DNA of 64,000 bases from Natronobiforma cellulositropha (GTDB lineage Archaea; Halobacteriota; Halobacteria; Halobacteriales; Natrialbaceae): positions 92,305 through 156,304 of the forward strand of contig NZ_JANZXN010000032.1 of assembly GCF_025629245.1 (NCBI RefSeq), read 5' to 3'. The notes under the pieces were generated by a model. The model did no database searches and was not told where the DNA came from. It saw nothing but the letters and a program-made list of their open reading frames with translations. Positions 55,152 to 63,995 of the stretch are shown one piece after another. The first letter of the stretch is position 1. Every line of letters begins with the position of its first letter. Position numbers and translations under genes: made by a program.

Positions 55152-56131
55152 TGGCGACCGTTCGCCGAGGTCTCCTCGAGCGAGTCGCCTCCTACCGGCC
55201 GTCGCTCCGGCCCACCTCGAGTGACGACCGTGAAGCCGAGCGGAGCGAGGACGGCGGAGGCGGGCGCGAGAGTACGGACCAGGCAGGCAACGAAGGGGAG
55301 CGAGCCGAGAACGGCGGTGACGAGACTCACACTCGAGTCGAAGATGAAAGAGATAAACACCCCGGCGTCAGAGACTCCACCGAGAGTCCCGTGCCACCGG
55401 TCGTTTCACTCGAGGACGTGACGTTCGCCTACGGCGACGCAGACGCCGTCAGAGACGTCACCTTGCGGATCGAACCCGGCGAGTTCCTCGGCCTGATCGG
55501 GCCGAACGGTTCGGGAAAGACGACGCTGTTACACCTCATGCTCGGTCTCCTCGAACCCGACAGCGGCACGGTCGAACTGTTCGGCCAGCCCGTCGAGGCG
55601 TTCGACGAGCGCGGACGCATCGGCTACGTCTCCCAGCAGGCGACCAACCGGGGGAGTACGATGCCGGTCACCGTCCGCGAGGCGGTGACGATGGGCCGCT
55701 TCGCCCACGCTGGCTTCTCGAGGCTGACCGACCGTGACCGCGAAATCGTCGAGGAGGCACTCGAGACGGTCGAGATCAGCGGTCTCGCAGACAGGCGGGT
55801 CAATCAGCTCTCGGGCGGCCAGCGCCAGCGAACCTACATCGCTCGCGCGCTGGCCTCCGAGGCCGACTTGCTCGCACTCGACGAGCCAACCGTCGGCGTC
55901 GACGCCGAGTCGCGTGACGCCTTCTACCGCCTGCTCGACTCGCTCAACGCGTCGGGGATCACGATCGTCCTGATCGAACACGACATCGGCGTCGTCACCG
56001 ACCGCGCCGAGCGCATCGCCTGTATCAACACCGAACTGTTCCACCACGGAGACACCGAGTCGTTCGTCGAGAGCGACGCCTTAGAGAAAGCCTACGGCGC
56101 GACGGGCAGAGTCGTCCACCACCACCACTGA
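55151..56131 (+). CDS. znuC: Zinc ABC transporter ATP-binding protein
   Basis: 326 residues. Start at 55151 overlaps the znuA stop (TGATG). ABC ATPase: Walker A GPNGSGKTTLL, Q-loop YVSQQA, signature LSGGQRQR, Walker B LLALDEP, H-loop LIEHD. Unusual are about 80 residues of polar low-complexity sequence before the ATPase (ATPase begins near residue 80, at VVSLEDVTFAYGDADAV) and four His at the C-terminus. The true start may be a later codon, but no later ATG precedes the ATPase in a good position. Confidence 0.95.
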   Translation: MATVRRGLLERVASYRPSLRPTSSDDREAERSEDGGGGRESTDQAGNEGERAENGGDETHTRVEDERDKHPGVRDSTESPVPPVVSLEDVTFAYGDADAVRDVTLRIEPGEFLGLIGPNGSGKTTLLHLMLGLLEPDSGTVELFGQPVEAFDERGRIGYVSQQATNRGSTMPVTVREAVTMGRFAHAGFSRLTDRDREIVEEALETVEISGLADRRVNQLSGGQRQRTYIARALASEADLLALDEPTVGVDAESRDAFYRLLDSLNASGITIVLIEHDIGVVTDRAERIACINTELFHHGDTESFVESDALEKAYGATGRVVHHHH

Positions 56132-57192
56132 TGAGCGAACGCGTGAGTGAACCCGTCCCCGAGACCGAGACCTCCCGTCGCTCGCTCAGGCGAACGCTCG
56201 AGCGTGTCGGTCTGGGACTGACGGCTGCACTGGCGGTGGCGATGCTCGCGTTCATCGCCCTCGACTGGCTCCGTGGGTTCCCTCCGGCGGACCTGCTCTT
56301 CGGGCAGTTCATGGTCGTCGGCCAGTGGATGGACTACTACCTCGGGACGAACGTCTTCCGCCACCCGTTCATGTGGCGCGCCATCGCGACGGGCGTCCTG
56401 ATCGGTGTCGCCGCGCCGCTGGTCGGAACCTACCTGGTCCACCGGCAGATGGCGCTCATCGGCGAGACGCTCGCGCACACGGCGTTCGCGGGCGTCGCGA
56501 TCGGTCTGGTCGTGATCGCCTTTACCGGCTGGACTGGCTCGCTGTTGCTCGTCGCGCTCGTCGTGAGCGTGATCGGGGCGCTGGGTCTCCAGTGGCTCGT
56601 CGAGCGCACGAACACCTACGGCGACGTGCCGATCGCCATCGTCTTGAGCGGCAGTTTCGCCGTCGGGACGCTGATCATTAGCTGGGGGCGGGACGTCATC
56701 TCCATCGCGATCAGCATCGAGGGCTTTCTCTTCGGCAGTCTCGCCATCGTGACCGTCGAAGGTGCGCGGATGATGGCCGTCCTCACCGTCGCCGTCGTCG
56801 CCGTCGTCGCGATCACGTACAAACAGCTGCTGTTCATCACCTTCGACGAGCAGGCCGCTCACGTCGCACAGTTGAACGTGACCTGGTACAACACCCTCCT
56901 GATCGTGATGACCGCGGTCGTCGTCGTCGGCGCGATGCAGATTCTGGGCGTCATCCTCGTCGCCGCGATGCTCGTCGTCCCCGTCGCAGCCGCCTCACAA
57001 CTCGCCCACAGCTTCCGCGAGACGCTCGTTCTCTCGATCTGTTTCGGCCAGCTGTCGATCCTCGGTGGGTTCGCCTTCTCGATCAGTCAGGGACTGCCAC
57101 CCGGCGGGTCGATCGTCGTCGTCGCCATCGCCATCTACCTGCTGGCGATTCTCGCGTCGAGCCGGTCGGTGACGGCGCTCTCGACGCACTGA
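56131..57192 (+). CDS. znuB: Zinc ABC transporter permease
   Basis: 353 residues, ATG overlapping the znuC stop (ATGA). Nine or so membrane helices; ABC-3 family landmarks: LIGETLAHTAFAGVAIGLV (cytoplasmic ATPase-coupling loop G-E-x-L-x-H), MQILGVILVAAMLVVPVAAA. About 30 polar residues precede the first helix. Completes the zinc importer with ZnuA and ZnuC. Confidence 0.95.
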   Translation: MSERVSEPVPETETSRRSLRRTLERVGLGLTAALAVAMLAFIALDWLRGFPPADLLFGQFMVVGQWMDYYLGTNVFRHPFMWRAIATGVLIGVAAPLVGTYLVHRQMALIGETLAHTAFAGVAIGLVVIAFTGWTGSLLLVALVVSVIGALGLQWLVERTNTYGDVPIAIVLSGSFAVGTLIISWGRDVISIAISIEGFLFGSLAIVTVEGARMMAVLTVAVVAVVAITYKQLLFITFDEQAAHVAQLNVTWYNTLLIVMTAVVVVGAMQILGVILVAAMLVVPVAAASQLAHSFRETLVLSICFGQLSILGGFAFSISQGLPPGGSIVVVAIAIYLLAILASSRSVTALSTH

Positions 57193-57267
57193 CCGGCGGC
57201 TGCCCCGGCTCCCACCCGGCCGGAACCGTCAGACACGTTTAACACCCTCCTCGCTGAATTTCGAACG

Positions 57268-59367
57268 ATGGGTAGGTTATCCGAACTCTTCACACCCGAC
57301 CGGGTCGCCGTCGTCGGCGCGACCGACCGCGAGGCATCCGTCGGCCGGGCGATTCTCGAGAATCTCCGCGAGGGGTTCGAGGGCGAAGTCGTCCCGATCA
57401 ATCCGAACCGAACGGCGGTCCTCGGCGTGACGTGCTATCCGGATGTCGCGAGCGCACCGACGGTCGACCTCGCGGTCGTCGTCGTCCCGCCACCGGCCGT
57501 CGTGGACGCACTGCGTGACCTCGGCGAGTCGGGTGTCGAACACGTCGTCGTCATTACGGCCGGCTTCGGCGAAACCGGTGCAGAGGGCGCTCGCAGAGAG
57601 CGCGAACTCGAGTCGGTCGCCGCCGAGTACGGCCTGCACCTGGTCGGCCCGAACAGCCTCGGCGTGATGGGTACCGCCGTCGGCCTGAACGCGACGTTCG
57701 GTCCCGACGACGCGCTCCCGGGATCGATCTCGTTTATGAGCCAGTCGGGTGCGTTCATCACGGCCGTCCTCGACTGGGCGAACGAGCAGGGAATCGGGTT
57801 TCGAGACGTCGTCTCACTGGGTAACGAGGCCGTCCTCACCGAGACGGACTTCGTCCGCGAGTGGGGCGAGAGCGACGAGACGGACGTCGTCATCGGCTAC
57901 CTCGAGGGCATCGACGACGGCCAGGCGTTCCTCGAGGTGGCGAGTGCGGTCACCACCGAGACGCCCATCGTCCTCGTCAAGTCCGGGCGCACCGACGCCG
58001 GAGCGAAGGCCGCCTCCTCGCACACGGGATCGATCGCCGGGAGCGAACGCGCCTACGAGACGGCACTCGAGCAGGCGGGCGTCCTCCGGGCGCGGTCGGT
58101 CCAGGAACTGTTCGACTACGCACGAGCGCTCTCCGGCCTGCCACTCCCCGAGTCGGACGGGATCGCTGTCGTGACGAACGCCGGCGGGCCGGGCGTGCTC
58201 ACGACCGACGCCGTCGGTGACTCGAGTCTCTCGATGGCGTCGTTCACCGACGAGACGATCGACGCGCTCGAGACCGCCCTGCCCGACGAGGCGACCGCCT
58301 ACAACCCGGTCGACGTCCTCGGCGACGGGGACGTCGAGCGCTTCGACCGGGCGCTCGAGATCGTCCTCTCGGACCCGAACGTCGGCGGGGCGGTCGTCGT
58401 GAGCGCGCCGACGGCGGTGCTCGAGTACGACGACCTCGCCCGAACCGTCGTCGAGCGCGCCGAGGAACACGCCGTTCCAGTGACGACGAGCCTGATGGGT
58501 GGTGCCCGTTCGCGCGCGGCCGCCGACCGACTGCGCGAGGGTGGCGTCCCCAACTACTTCGACCCGGCACGGGCCGTCTCGGGTCTCGACGCGCTCGCGA
58601 CCTACCGCGAGGTCCGCGAGCGGACGCGAGACGAACCCACGACGTTCGACGTCGACAGAGAGCGCGCCCGTGCCGTCCTCGAGCGGGCCCGCTCGCGCTC
58701 CGACGCCCGTCTCGGCGTCGAGTCGATGGAACTGCTCGACGCCTACGGCATTCCGATCCCCACGGGTGAGGTCGTCGACGGTCCCGACGAGGCGCGCGCG
58801 GTCGCCGAATCGATTCCGGGCGACGTGGTGATGAAGATCGTCAGCCCCGACATCTCACACAAGTCGGACATCGGCGGCGTCAGGGTCGGCGTCCCGGACG
58901 CGGCGGTCGAAGACACCTACGAGGACCTCGTCTCGAGAGCGCGCACCTACCAGCCCGACGCGCGCGTCCTCGGCGTGCAGGTGCAGGAACGACTCGACCT
59001 CGAGGGGCAAACCGAGACCATCGTCGGGATGAACCGCGACCCGCAGTTCGGCCCGCTGGTCCTGTTCGGTCTCGGTGGCATCTTCGTCGAGGTGCTCGAG
59101 GACACCGCGGTTCGCGTCGCCCCCATCGGCCCGACGGCCGCTCGCGAGATGGTCGACGAGATACGGGCCGCGCCACTGCTTCGCGGTGCGCGCGGACGCG
59201 AGCCAGCCGACGTCGACGCCATCGTCGACGTGCTCGGCCGTCTCTCCCAGCTCGTCACCGACTTTCCGGCGATCCTCGAACTCGACGTGAACCCGCTGGT
59301 CGTCGGTCCCGACGGCGTCCAGGCGATCGACCTCAGACTGACCCTCGACACGGAGGTTTCCCTATGA
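57268..59367 (+). CDS. acd: ADP-forming acetyl/acyl-CoA synthetase, alpha-beta fusion
   Basis: 699 residues. Makes ATP from acyl-CoA + ADP + Pi: the archaeal route of acetate formation and substrate-level phosphorylation. N-terminal CoA-binding domain (FTPDRVAVVGATDREASVG), succinyl-CoA-ligase-like domains with the phosphorylated His in SSHTGSIAG (H252), and C-terminal ATP-grasp domain (about 470-699; ESMELLDAYGIPIP, ISPDISHKSDIGGVRVG, FGPLVLFGLGGIFVEVLEDTA). Alpha and beta subunits are fused as usual in haloarchaea. The stop overlaps the next gene (ATGA). Confidence 0.94.
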   Translation: MGRLSELFTPDRVAVVGATDREASVGRAILENLREGFEGEVVPINPNRTAVLGVTCYPDVASAPTVDLAVVVVPPPAVVDALRDLGESGVEHVVVITAGFGETGAEGARRERELESVAAEYGLHLVGPNSLGVMGTAVGLNATFGPDDALPGSISFMSQSGAFITAVLDWANEQGIGFRDVVSLGNEAVLTETDFVREWGESDETDVVIGYLEGIDDGQAFLEVASAVTTETPIVLVKSGRTDAGAKAASSHTGSIAGSERAYETALEQAGVLRARSVQELFDYARALSGLPLPESDGIAVVTNAGGPGVLTTDAVGDSSLSMASFTDETIDALETALPDEATAYNPVDVLGDGDVERFDRALEIVLSDPNVGGAVVVSAPTAVLEYDDLARTVVERAEEHAVPVTTSLMGGARSRAAADRLREGGVPNYFDPARAVSGLDALATYREVRERTRDEPTTFDVDRERARAVLERARSRSDARLGVESMELLDAYGIPIPTGEVVDGPDEARAVAESIPGDVVMKIVSPDISHKSDIGGVRVGVPDAAVEDTYEDLVSRARTYQPDARVLGVQVQERLDLEGQTETIVGMNRDPQFGPLVLFGLGGIFVEVLEDTAVRVAPIGPTAAREMVDEIRAAPLLRGARGREPADVDAIVDVLGRLSQLVTDFPAILELDVNPLVVGPDGVQAIDLRLTLDTEVSL

Positions 59368-60494
59368 CTCAGGACACACCGCCAGACACACCCGAACAGA
59401 CCACAACCGAACCGTCAGCGACCGACGCGCCCGAGATCCAGCCGTTGCTCGTCGCCTCGCTCGAGGAGAGCCTCGGAAAGACGGCGATCACGCTCGCGCT
59501 CGCTCGACTCGCTCGCGAGCACGGCGACCGCGTCGGCTACATGAAGCCGAAGGGGACCCGCCTCCAGAGTACGGTCGGGAAGACCCTCGACGAGGACCCG
59601 ATGCTCGCTCGCGACCTCCTCGACCTCGACGCCGAGATGCACGACCTGGAGCCGGTCGTCTACTCGCCGACGTTCGTCGAGCAGGCGATCCGCGGCCGGG
59701 AGAACGCGACCGAACTCCGTGAACGCGTCCACGAGGCCTACACGACGCTCGCCGCCGACTGTGACCGGCTCTTTCTCGAGGGCGGGGGCCGACTCGAACT
59801 CGGCGGCATCGTCGACCTCACCGACGCCGACGTCGCGGCGTTACTCGACGCCCGGGTCGTCCTCGTCGCCCCGTACGAAGTGCCCGGCGACGTCGACGAC
59901 GTCCTCGCCGGTGCGGACGCACTCGGTGAGCGGTTCGAGGGCGTCATCTTCAACAACGTCTCCGATGGTGCCTACGACACGCTCGAGACCGACGTCGTCG
60001 GCTTCCTCGAGAGCAACGGCGTGCCGGTCTTCGGCGTCCTCCCTCGCGAGCGCTCGCTCGCCGGCGTCACCGTCGCGGAACTCGCGGACGAACTCGGCGC
60101 GACCGTCCTGGTCGACGACGGTCTCGACGCGTACGTCGAGCGCTTCTCCGTCGGTGCGATGGGTGCCAACAGCGCGTTGCGCCACTTCCGGCGGACGAAG
60201 AACGCCGCCGTCATCACTGGCGGTGACCGTGCCGAAATTCACCGGGCGGCACTCGAAGCCCCGAGCGTCCGCTGTCTCGTCCTCACCGGCGGCCACCGCC
60301 CCTCCGGTCCGATCCTCGGACAGGCCGCCGAGCGCGGCGTTCCGATCGTCCAGGTCCAGACAGACACGGTCACCACCGTCGAACGCGCCGAAGACGTGAT
60401 TCGAAGCGGCCGCACTCGAGACGAGCAAACCGTCGACCGGATGGAGGCGCTGCTGACCGACCACGCCCACCTCGAGACCATCCTCGGCCTGTAG
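59364..60494 (+). CDS. Phosphotransacetylase-like P-loop/DRTGG-domain protein
   Basis: 376 residues. N-terminal P-loop-type domain related to the BioD-like domain of long phosphotransacetylases (VASLEESLGKTAITLALARL, with the degenerate Walker A SLEESLGKT; FLEGGG), followed by a DRTGG domain (AVITGGDRAEIHRAALEA, LVLTGGHRPSGPIL). It lacks the catalytic PTA domain, so it is not a phosphotransacetylase itself. Translationally coupled with the ADP-forming acyl-CoA synthetase, so probably regulates that enzyme or acetate flux. Confidence 0.88.
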   Translation: MTQDTPPDTPEQTTTEPSATDAPEIQPLLVASLEESLGKTAITLALARLAREHGDRVGYMKPKGTRLQSTVGKTLDEDPMLARDLLDLDAEMHDLEPVVYSPTFVEQAIRGRENATELRERVHEAYTTLAADCDRLFLEGGGRLELGGIVDLTDADVAALLDARVVLVAPYEVPGDVDDVLAGADALGERFEGVIFNNVSDGAYDTLETDVVGFLESNGVPVFGVLPRERSLAGVTVAELADELGATVLVDDGLDAYVERFSVGAMGANSALRHFRRTKNAAVITGGDRAEIHRAALEAPSVRCLVLTGGHRPSGPILGQAAERGVPIVQVQTDTVTTVERAEDVIRSGRTRDEQTVDRMEALLTDHAHLETILGL

Positions 60495-60830
60495 CGCGTG
60501 CGCTGTCCTCGCCGTTCTCGAGACCGTCGTCAAAAGTTGCAGTCTGGGTAGGTCGTCCGGGCGCGCGAACTACCCAGAACGTGCCGGTTGTCAGAGGCAC
60601 CCCGGCACTCAGGTGTATATTCCCCAGTGGTATATCCTCATTCGTCGCTCGGCTTCCCGCTCCGGTCACCATCCGGTATATGCATTGTGGCTCTTTATAA
60701 CGAACTGGTCGGCCGAACCGACCGTCACGGGTTCCGACTCGTCCAGTAGACTGGCAGGTCCCCACCCACACGCATCCGGTACTGTCTACCTACCCAAATG
60801 TTTATCGGGTTGTCTCGACGAGATGTGTTG
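60495..60830. other. Intergenic region, 336 bases, with GTATAT repeats
   Basis: No gene seen on either strand. It contains GTATAT at 60615, 60630 and 60676, the first two 15 bases apart, and a CTTTATAAC TATA-like box at about 60693-60701. A second TATA-like AAATGTTTATCGGG (60796-60809) lies 22-35 bases before the regulator ATG. Confidence 0.45.
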
Positions 60831-61607
60831 ATGGGCAACGACGGTGGGTCGGCCGTTCTCTCGGTGCTCACACGCCGTGGACGGTTTCTCGAGGCACTGC
60901 TCGAGGGACCGGTGCGGAAAGACGACCTCGCCAAGCGTCTCGGCGTCTCCCGGTCGACCGTCGACCGCGCGATCTGTGATCTCGAGCGGTTCGACCTCGT
61001 CGCGTGTGCGGACTGCCGGTGTCGGCTGACGCTCGCCGGCGAACTCGCACTCGCCGAATACGAGGAGTTCCTCGACCGTGTGACTGTTATCGCCGACGCC
61101 AGCGATGTCCTCTCGGCCCTTCCGCCGACGGTCCCGCTCGAGCGTGCGTTCGTCGATGGGGCGACCGTCGTTCGCGTCGGCGACGATCCGTCGCGCTCGA
61201 TACTCGAAGCGCAACTCACCGGCACACACCAGCGGGTGTTCGTCACGGAGACCGTCTCACACCTCGTGGCGGCGTCTCTCGACGCAATCGACGACGGTCT
61301 CGAGTGTGAGTTCGTGTTCACCTCCGAAACCCTCGACGACCTCGCCACGGAGTTTCGTGGTCCCGTCTCGGCAGCGCTGGCGGCCGGCCGCGTCGAACTC
61401 CGCGAGGCGACGACGACGCTCCCGTACTCGCTGGTGCTCTCCCGGCACGACCCGACCGGCCGCGTCGTGGCGTCGCTCGTCGTCACGTCTGACGACGGAC
61501 TCGAGGCTATCGTCTCGAACGACAGCGAACCCGCAGTCGCGTGGGCCGAGTCGACGTTCGCGTCGCTCTGGCAGCAGGCGTCACCGCTGTCGGTCCTCCG
61601 GGAGTGA
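60831..61607 (+). CDS. Winged-helix transcriptional regulator of haloarchaeal type
   Basis: 258 residues from ATG 60831; the in-frame ATG 60798 is part of the promoter. N-terminal winged helix: FLEALLEGPVRKDDLAKRLG, VSRSTVDRAICDLERFDLV (recognition helix), then a wing. The C-terminal domain of about 170 residues (ALPPTVPLERAFVDGATVVR, VFVTETVSHLVAASLDAIDD, FVFTSETLDDLATEFRG) recurs in haloarchaeal regulators and may sense a metabolite. The target is unknown. Confidence 0.8.
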   Translation: MGNDGGSAVLSVLTRRGRFLEALLEGPVRKDDLAKRLGVSRSTVDRAICDLERFDLVACADCRCRLTLAGELALAEYEEFLDRVTVIADASDVLSALPPTVPLERAFVDGATVVRVGDDPSRSILEAQLTGTHQRVFVTETVSHLVAASLDAIDDGLECEFVFTSETLDDLATEFRGPVSAALAAGRVELREATTTLPYSLVLSRHDPTGRVVASLVVTSDDGLEAIVSNDSEPAVAWAESTFASLWQQASPLSVLRE

Positions 61608-61665
61608 GTCGGCGCCCGGCTCCGTCTGACTAACTCTTAAGAGCGAGCCACGCATGCGACCTGGT

Positions 61666-61956
61666 ATGGACGATACACCGCAGGAGATCACCTCACTCGT
61701 CGGCCGCGAGGTGTACTCGAACAACGGCGTGTTCGTCGGCGAAGTCGAAGACCTCAGGCTCAACGTCGACGGCGAGGCCGTCACCGGACTCGCACTCGGT
61801 CGACTCAACGCAGAACTGTTCGCCGAAGCGATCAACGGCGGCCAGGGAATCATCGTTCCCTACCGCTGGGTCAGAGCCGTCGGCGACATCATCCTGGTCA
61901 ACGACGTCGTCGAGCGCGTCCGCGACCCCGACGAAGAAGAAGAGATCGTCGCCTGA
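61666..61956 (+). CDS. PRC-barrel domain protein
   Basis: 96 residues from ATG 61666, chosen over ATG 61654 because a TATA-like ACTCTTAAG lies 27-35 bases upstream. PRC-barrel beta domain: TSLVGREVYSNNGVFVGEVE, DLRLNVDGEAVTGLALGRL, VPYRWVRAVGDIILVNDVVE. Small adapter fold, here alone. Such proteins are candidates in archaeal cell division and RNA processing. Abuts the convergent DHH gene with no gap. Confidence 0.9.
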   Translation: MDDTPQEITSLVGREVYSNNGVFVGEVEDLRLNVDGEAVTGLALGRLNAELFAEAINGGQGIIVPYRWVRAVGDIILVNDVVERVRDPDEEEEIVA

Positions 61957-63405
61957 TCAGGAGCCGTTCGTTCCCTCACTCCCCTCGACACCCATCGCGT
62001 CGAACAGCGTCCGCTTGACCGCCTCTTCGGTCAACTCGAGGAGCGTATCCCGGGTGTCGTCGGAGATATCGATCCCGGTGAAGATGCCGAGTGGAATCTC
62101 CGCACTCGCCTGCGTCGAGTGACCCGCCGTCTCACCGATCTCGCTGTAAGCGTCACTCAGTACGTTGCCGATGTTCATCCGGATGTCCTTCGAGCGTGCG
62201 GCGAGGAAGATGGTCTCCTCGGCGACGCCGAAGACCGCCGTCGTCGTCACGCCCTCGAGATTGAGCAGGTGGTTCGCCGCCTGTGAGAGCGCCTCCCGAT
62301 CCCTGACGTAGCCCGCGTTCGAGACGAGGTGACTGCCCTGGACGTCGCGGTTCGCGATGGCCTCGGCGAGCACGTCGAGCGTCTCCGGCGACATCGAGGG
62401 CGACTCGACCTGCTCGAGCGTGTCGTGGTTCGCGAACGGGTAGAGGTAGGCGGCGGCGGTGAGATCCGCGGGCGTCGTGTCGCGCTTGAAATCGAGCGTC
62501 TGGGCGCGAATCCCGTAGAGGAGGGCGGTCGCGACCTCCTCGGAGACGTTCATATCGAATTCCTGGATGTACTTCGTCACGATCGTCGAGGTCGAGGACA
62601 TGTTCGGGCGGATGTCGACGAACGACGGGTCGTAGGCGTCGGTGAGTTCGCGGTGGTCGATGACGATGTCGACACCCAGGTCCATCTCCTCCGAGGTCGC
62701 GTAATCGACGAGCGCGACGGTGTCGTACACCGACGGATCCTCGACGTCGCGCCACGGCAACAGCTCGATTCCGAGGAGGTTGACGAACGCCCGGTTCTCC
62801 TGGTGGCCGATGTCTCCCAGGTAGATCACGTCCGACTCGACGCCCAGGTGTGTCGCGATCGCCTGTAAGGCGGCCGCGCTCGCGATCGAATCCGGGTCCG
62901 GGTTGTCCTGGGTGACGATCGCCAGCCGCGTGTTCGTCTCCTCGAGCAGCCGGGCGAGTTTCCCGGCGTTGTACTCGAGTTCGCCCGACTCGAGCGCTCT
63001 GAGCGCCGAGTCGGCGATCACCGACGAGGGATTGATGACGATGTCCGCGCCGAGCGTCGAGAGTTCGTCACCCGAGACCGGGTCGCTCGCCCGCGCGACG
63101 ACGAACTGTGTCCCGTCGTTCGCTCGGATCTGCTCGAGTGCCTGTTTGTTCGCCTCGACGTCGGAGGCGAGGATGAGGACGACGCTCCGGTCGGCGACCA
63201 GGTCGGCCGTCTCCTGCTCGACGATGTCGGCTCTGCGCGCATCCAGGTCCTGATCGCGCAGCGACTCGACGCGGTTCTCGTCGCGGTCGATGATGAGGAC
63301 GTCTTTGCCCTGCCCGACGAGTTCCTCGGCGACGGCGTAGCCGACACTCCCACAGCCGAGTATCGCGTAATCCGACATCGAAGAGATAGTGACCGCCGTA
63401 CTCAT
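61957..63405 (-). CDS. TrkA-N (RCK) domain / DHH-family phosphoesterase fusion
   Basis: 482 residues. N-terminal NAD-binding RCK domain (DYAILGCGSVGYAVAEELVG, 12-31) joined to a DHH phosphoesterase: D170/D172 (QDNPDPDSIASA), D234 (LVDYAT), D250-H251 (VIDHRE), and C-terminal DHHA1-like domain (GETAGHSTQASAEIPLGIF). DHH enzymes of this type hydrolyse cyclic dinucleotides or short oligonucleotides; coupling to an RCK sensor hints at potassium/second-messenger control. Start 63405 fits the TATA-like CGTTAAG (minus strand) about 28-35 bases upstream; an internal ATG at 63378 is also possible. Confidence 0.9.
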   Translation of the reverse strand: MSTAVTISSMSDYAILGCGSVGYAVAEELVGQGKDVLIIDRDENRVESLRDQDLDARRADIVEQETADLVADRSVVLILASDVEANKQALEQIRANDGTQFVVARASDPVSGDELSTLGADIVINPSSVIADSALRALESGELEYNAGKLARLLEETNTRLAIVTQDNPDPDSIASAAALQAIATHLGVESDVIYLGDIGHQENRAFVNLLGIELLPWRDVEDPSVYDTVALVDYATSEEMDLGVDIVIDHRELTDAYDPSFVDIRPNMSSTSTIVTKYIQEFDMNVSEEVATALLYGIRAQTLDFKRDTTPADLTAAAYLYPFANHDTLEQVESPSMSPETLDVLAEAIANRDVQGSHLVSNAGYVRDREALSQAANHLLNLEGVTTTAVFGVAEETIFLAARSKDIRMNIGNVLSDAYSEIGETAGHSTQASAEIPLGIFTGIDISDDTRDTLLELTEEAVKRTLFDAMGVEGSEGTNGS

Positions 63406-63561
63406 GTTGGCAGAGTCGTTGTTCCCAGTCTACTTAACGCTCCCGAAGACTGTGACGTTTTCTGCAGGCGATTGCCGGTGACGGAAGTGGGCTGTTCTCG
63501 AGTGACACAGGCCGGATACAACAGAAACGTATTTCAACGCGCATCCGAACTCTCGATACGA

Positions 63562-63635
63562 GGGCCGGTAGCTCAGTTAGGCAGAGCGTCTGACTCTTAA
63601 TCAGACGGTCGCGTGTTCAAATCGCGCCCGGCCCG
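63562..63635 (+). tRNA. tRNA-Lys (anticodon CTT)
   Basis: 74-nt cloverleaf: acceptor GGGCCGG (63562-63568) with CCGGCCC (63628-63634), discriminator G; D arm GCTC/GAGC; anticodon stem TCTGA/TCAGA with loop CTCTTAA (anticodon CTT, Lys AAG); T arm GCGTG/CGCGC with loop TTCAAAT. CCA is not encoded. Single clean tRNA gene in the window. Confidence 0.95.
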
Positions 63636-63636
63636 T
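63613..63636 (+). repeat. tRNA 3'-end repeat, copy 1 (attL-like)
   Basis: 24 bases GTGTTCAAATCGCGCCCGGC + CCGT covering the T arm and acceptor 3' half of tRNA-Lys. Identical to copy 2 at 63812-63835. Typical attachment core of tRNA-targeting integrases. Confidence 0.6.
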
Positions 63637-63811
63637 GCAACGAACTGGTGAGCGACGCGTGGTACGAACGGAGTGAGTACCCAGGAGCGAGCCAGTGAGT
63701 GAACCGGACGGAAGCGATTTGAATCGCAGGGAGGTTGCGCGCAGCGAGAACGCGGTCGCTTCGCGACCGCGATTGCGAGCGGCGAAGCCGTGAGCGAGCA
63801 CATCCGACCGT
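63637..63811. other. Spacer between the tRNA-end repeats
   Basis: 175 bases between the two copies; GC-rich, no convincing gene. It contains GCGATTTGAA (63714-63723), an inverted partial echo of the tRNA T-loop sequence TTCAAATCGC, and a short inverted repeat GCGGTCGCTTCGCGACCGC (63751-63769). Reading frames here resemble mis-annotated peptides seen beside archaeal tRNAs and are not called. Confidence 0.5.
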
Positions 63812-63835
63812 GTGTTCAAATCGCGCCCGGCCCGT
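63812..63835 (+). repeat. tRNA 3'-end repeat, copy 2 (attR-like)
   Basis: Exact 24-base copy of the tRNA-Lys 3' end, 199 bases downstream of copy 1. Not a second tRNA: there is no 5' half. Confidence 0.6.
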
Positions 63836-63949
63836 TTCTCACCGCGAGCAACTCCGCGAGCGGTGAGTATCGGATCCGGCGCGATTTGAAGTAGACGGCT
63901 CTGGTGAATCGCCAGACTGCGCCGACTTGATCCGTCAGAACTAGGGAGT

Positions 63950-63995
63950 TGAAGCGGGAAACGGCGGATGTCTATGTCCAAGATTTCCCGCTTCA
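63950..63995. mobile_element. Start of an insertion sequence: 12-base inverted repeat (partial at right edge)
   Basis: TGAAGCGGGAAA (63950-63961) and TTTCCCGCTTCA (63984-63995) are perfect inverted arms, 22 bases apart. The right arm lies within the first codons of a reading frame that looks like a haloarchaeal transposase. The left IS terminus is probably near 63945-63950. Confidence 0.5.

Noticed and set aside
63812..63835. Second tRNA-Lys gene
   Set aside because: Only the 3' half is present, with no D arm or anticodon stem upstream.
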